Shown here one piece after another: positions 6,202 to 6,230 of a DNA stretch of 6,230 nucleotides; positions within the stretch are counted from its first letter, which is position 1, and every line of letters starts with the position of its first letter. The notes under the pieces were generated by a model. That model had not been told where the DNA came from. It did not search any database and was given only the letters and a program-made list of their open reading frames with translations. The stretch is taken from assembly GCA_903868655.1 (NCBI GenBank), contig CAIPWG010000651.1, positions 1 to 6,230 on the forward strand, given 5' to 3'. This DNA comes from an uncultured Sphingomonadales bacterium. GTDB lineage: Bacteria; Pseudomonadota; Alphaproteobacteria; Sphingomonadales; Sphingomonadaceae. Position numbers and translations under genes: made by a program.

Positions 6202-6230
6202 AGCGCACGGGTCAGAACCTGTAAAGCAGC
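6202..6230. other. Short flank after the LysR gene
   Basis: Twenty-nine bases follow the LysR stop. A weak hairpin, CGGGT-CAGA-ACCTG (with one G-T pair), lies at 6209-6222 with no T-run. On the minus strand the bases could be the end of a convergent gene: one frame ends LLYRF then stop at 6212-6214, and another ends VLTRAL then stop at 6198-6200. There is too little sequence to decide. Confidence 0.2.

Noticed and set aside
6198..6230. C-terminal end of a convergent minus-strand gene
   Set aside because: One frame ends LLYRF-stop, which recalls outer-membrane barrels, and another ends VLTRAL-stop, but five to ten codons are too few to claim a gene.

Overview
The window looks like a piece of an alphaproteobacterial chromosome, most likely from a sphingomonad or erythrobacter relative. 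This rests on the generally high G+C of the coding parts (about 63-70% in sampled lines of the M28 and LysR genes) and on a truncated LOV photoreceptor gene that reads very like Erythrobacter EL222 (comparison from memory, no search run). Seven protein genes are supported: six on the minus strand and one on the plus strand.

Layout, left to right. Positions 1-314 (minus) hold the N-terminal third or so of a blue-light LOV-domain protein that runs off the left edge. Positions 315-519 are its upstream region. Positions 520-828 (minus) encode a 102-residue protein resembling a lone WYL-type domain. Positions 829-1304 contain no credible gene and include a strikingly AT-rich block (about 30% G+C over 1021-1260) with several inverted repeats. 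Positions 1305-1802 (minus) encode a conserved-looking small protein of unknown function, whose start may overlap the end of a secreted M28-family zinc peptidase with a PA-like insert (1762-3462, minus). Upstream of that lie two adjacent but different pirin genes, a long one (3538-4455) and a short YhhW-like one (4473-5171), 17 nt apart. A LysR-type regulator (5266-6201, plus) is divergent from the short pirin, across a 94-bp intergenic region that carries a 24-bp dyad.

How the genes may work together. The LysR regulator facing a pirin gene is a familiar arrangement, and the dyad between them is the natural candidate for a shared operator. The two pirins are clearly co-transcribed. The M28 peptidase follows after 75 nt and the small unknown protein follows it directly, so all four may be one transcription unit, though the 75-nt gap leaves room for a separate promoter. 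The LOV gene and the WYL-like gene lie beyond the AT-rich gap and are probably independent. I see no mobile element, CRISPR array, tRNA or rRNA. Most of the window is ordinary chromosome; the LOV protein, the dyads and the AT-rich block deserve a second look.
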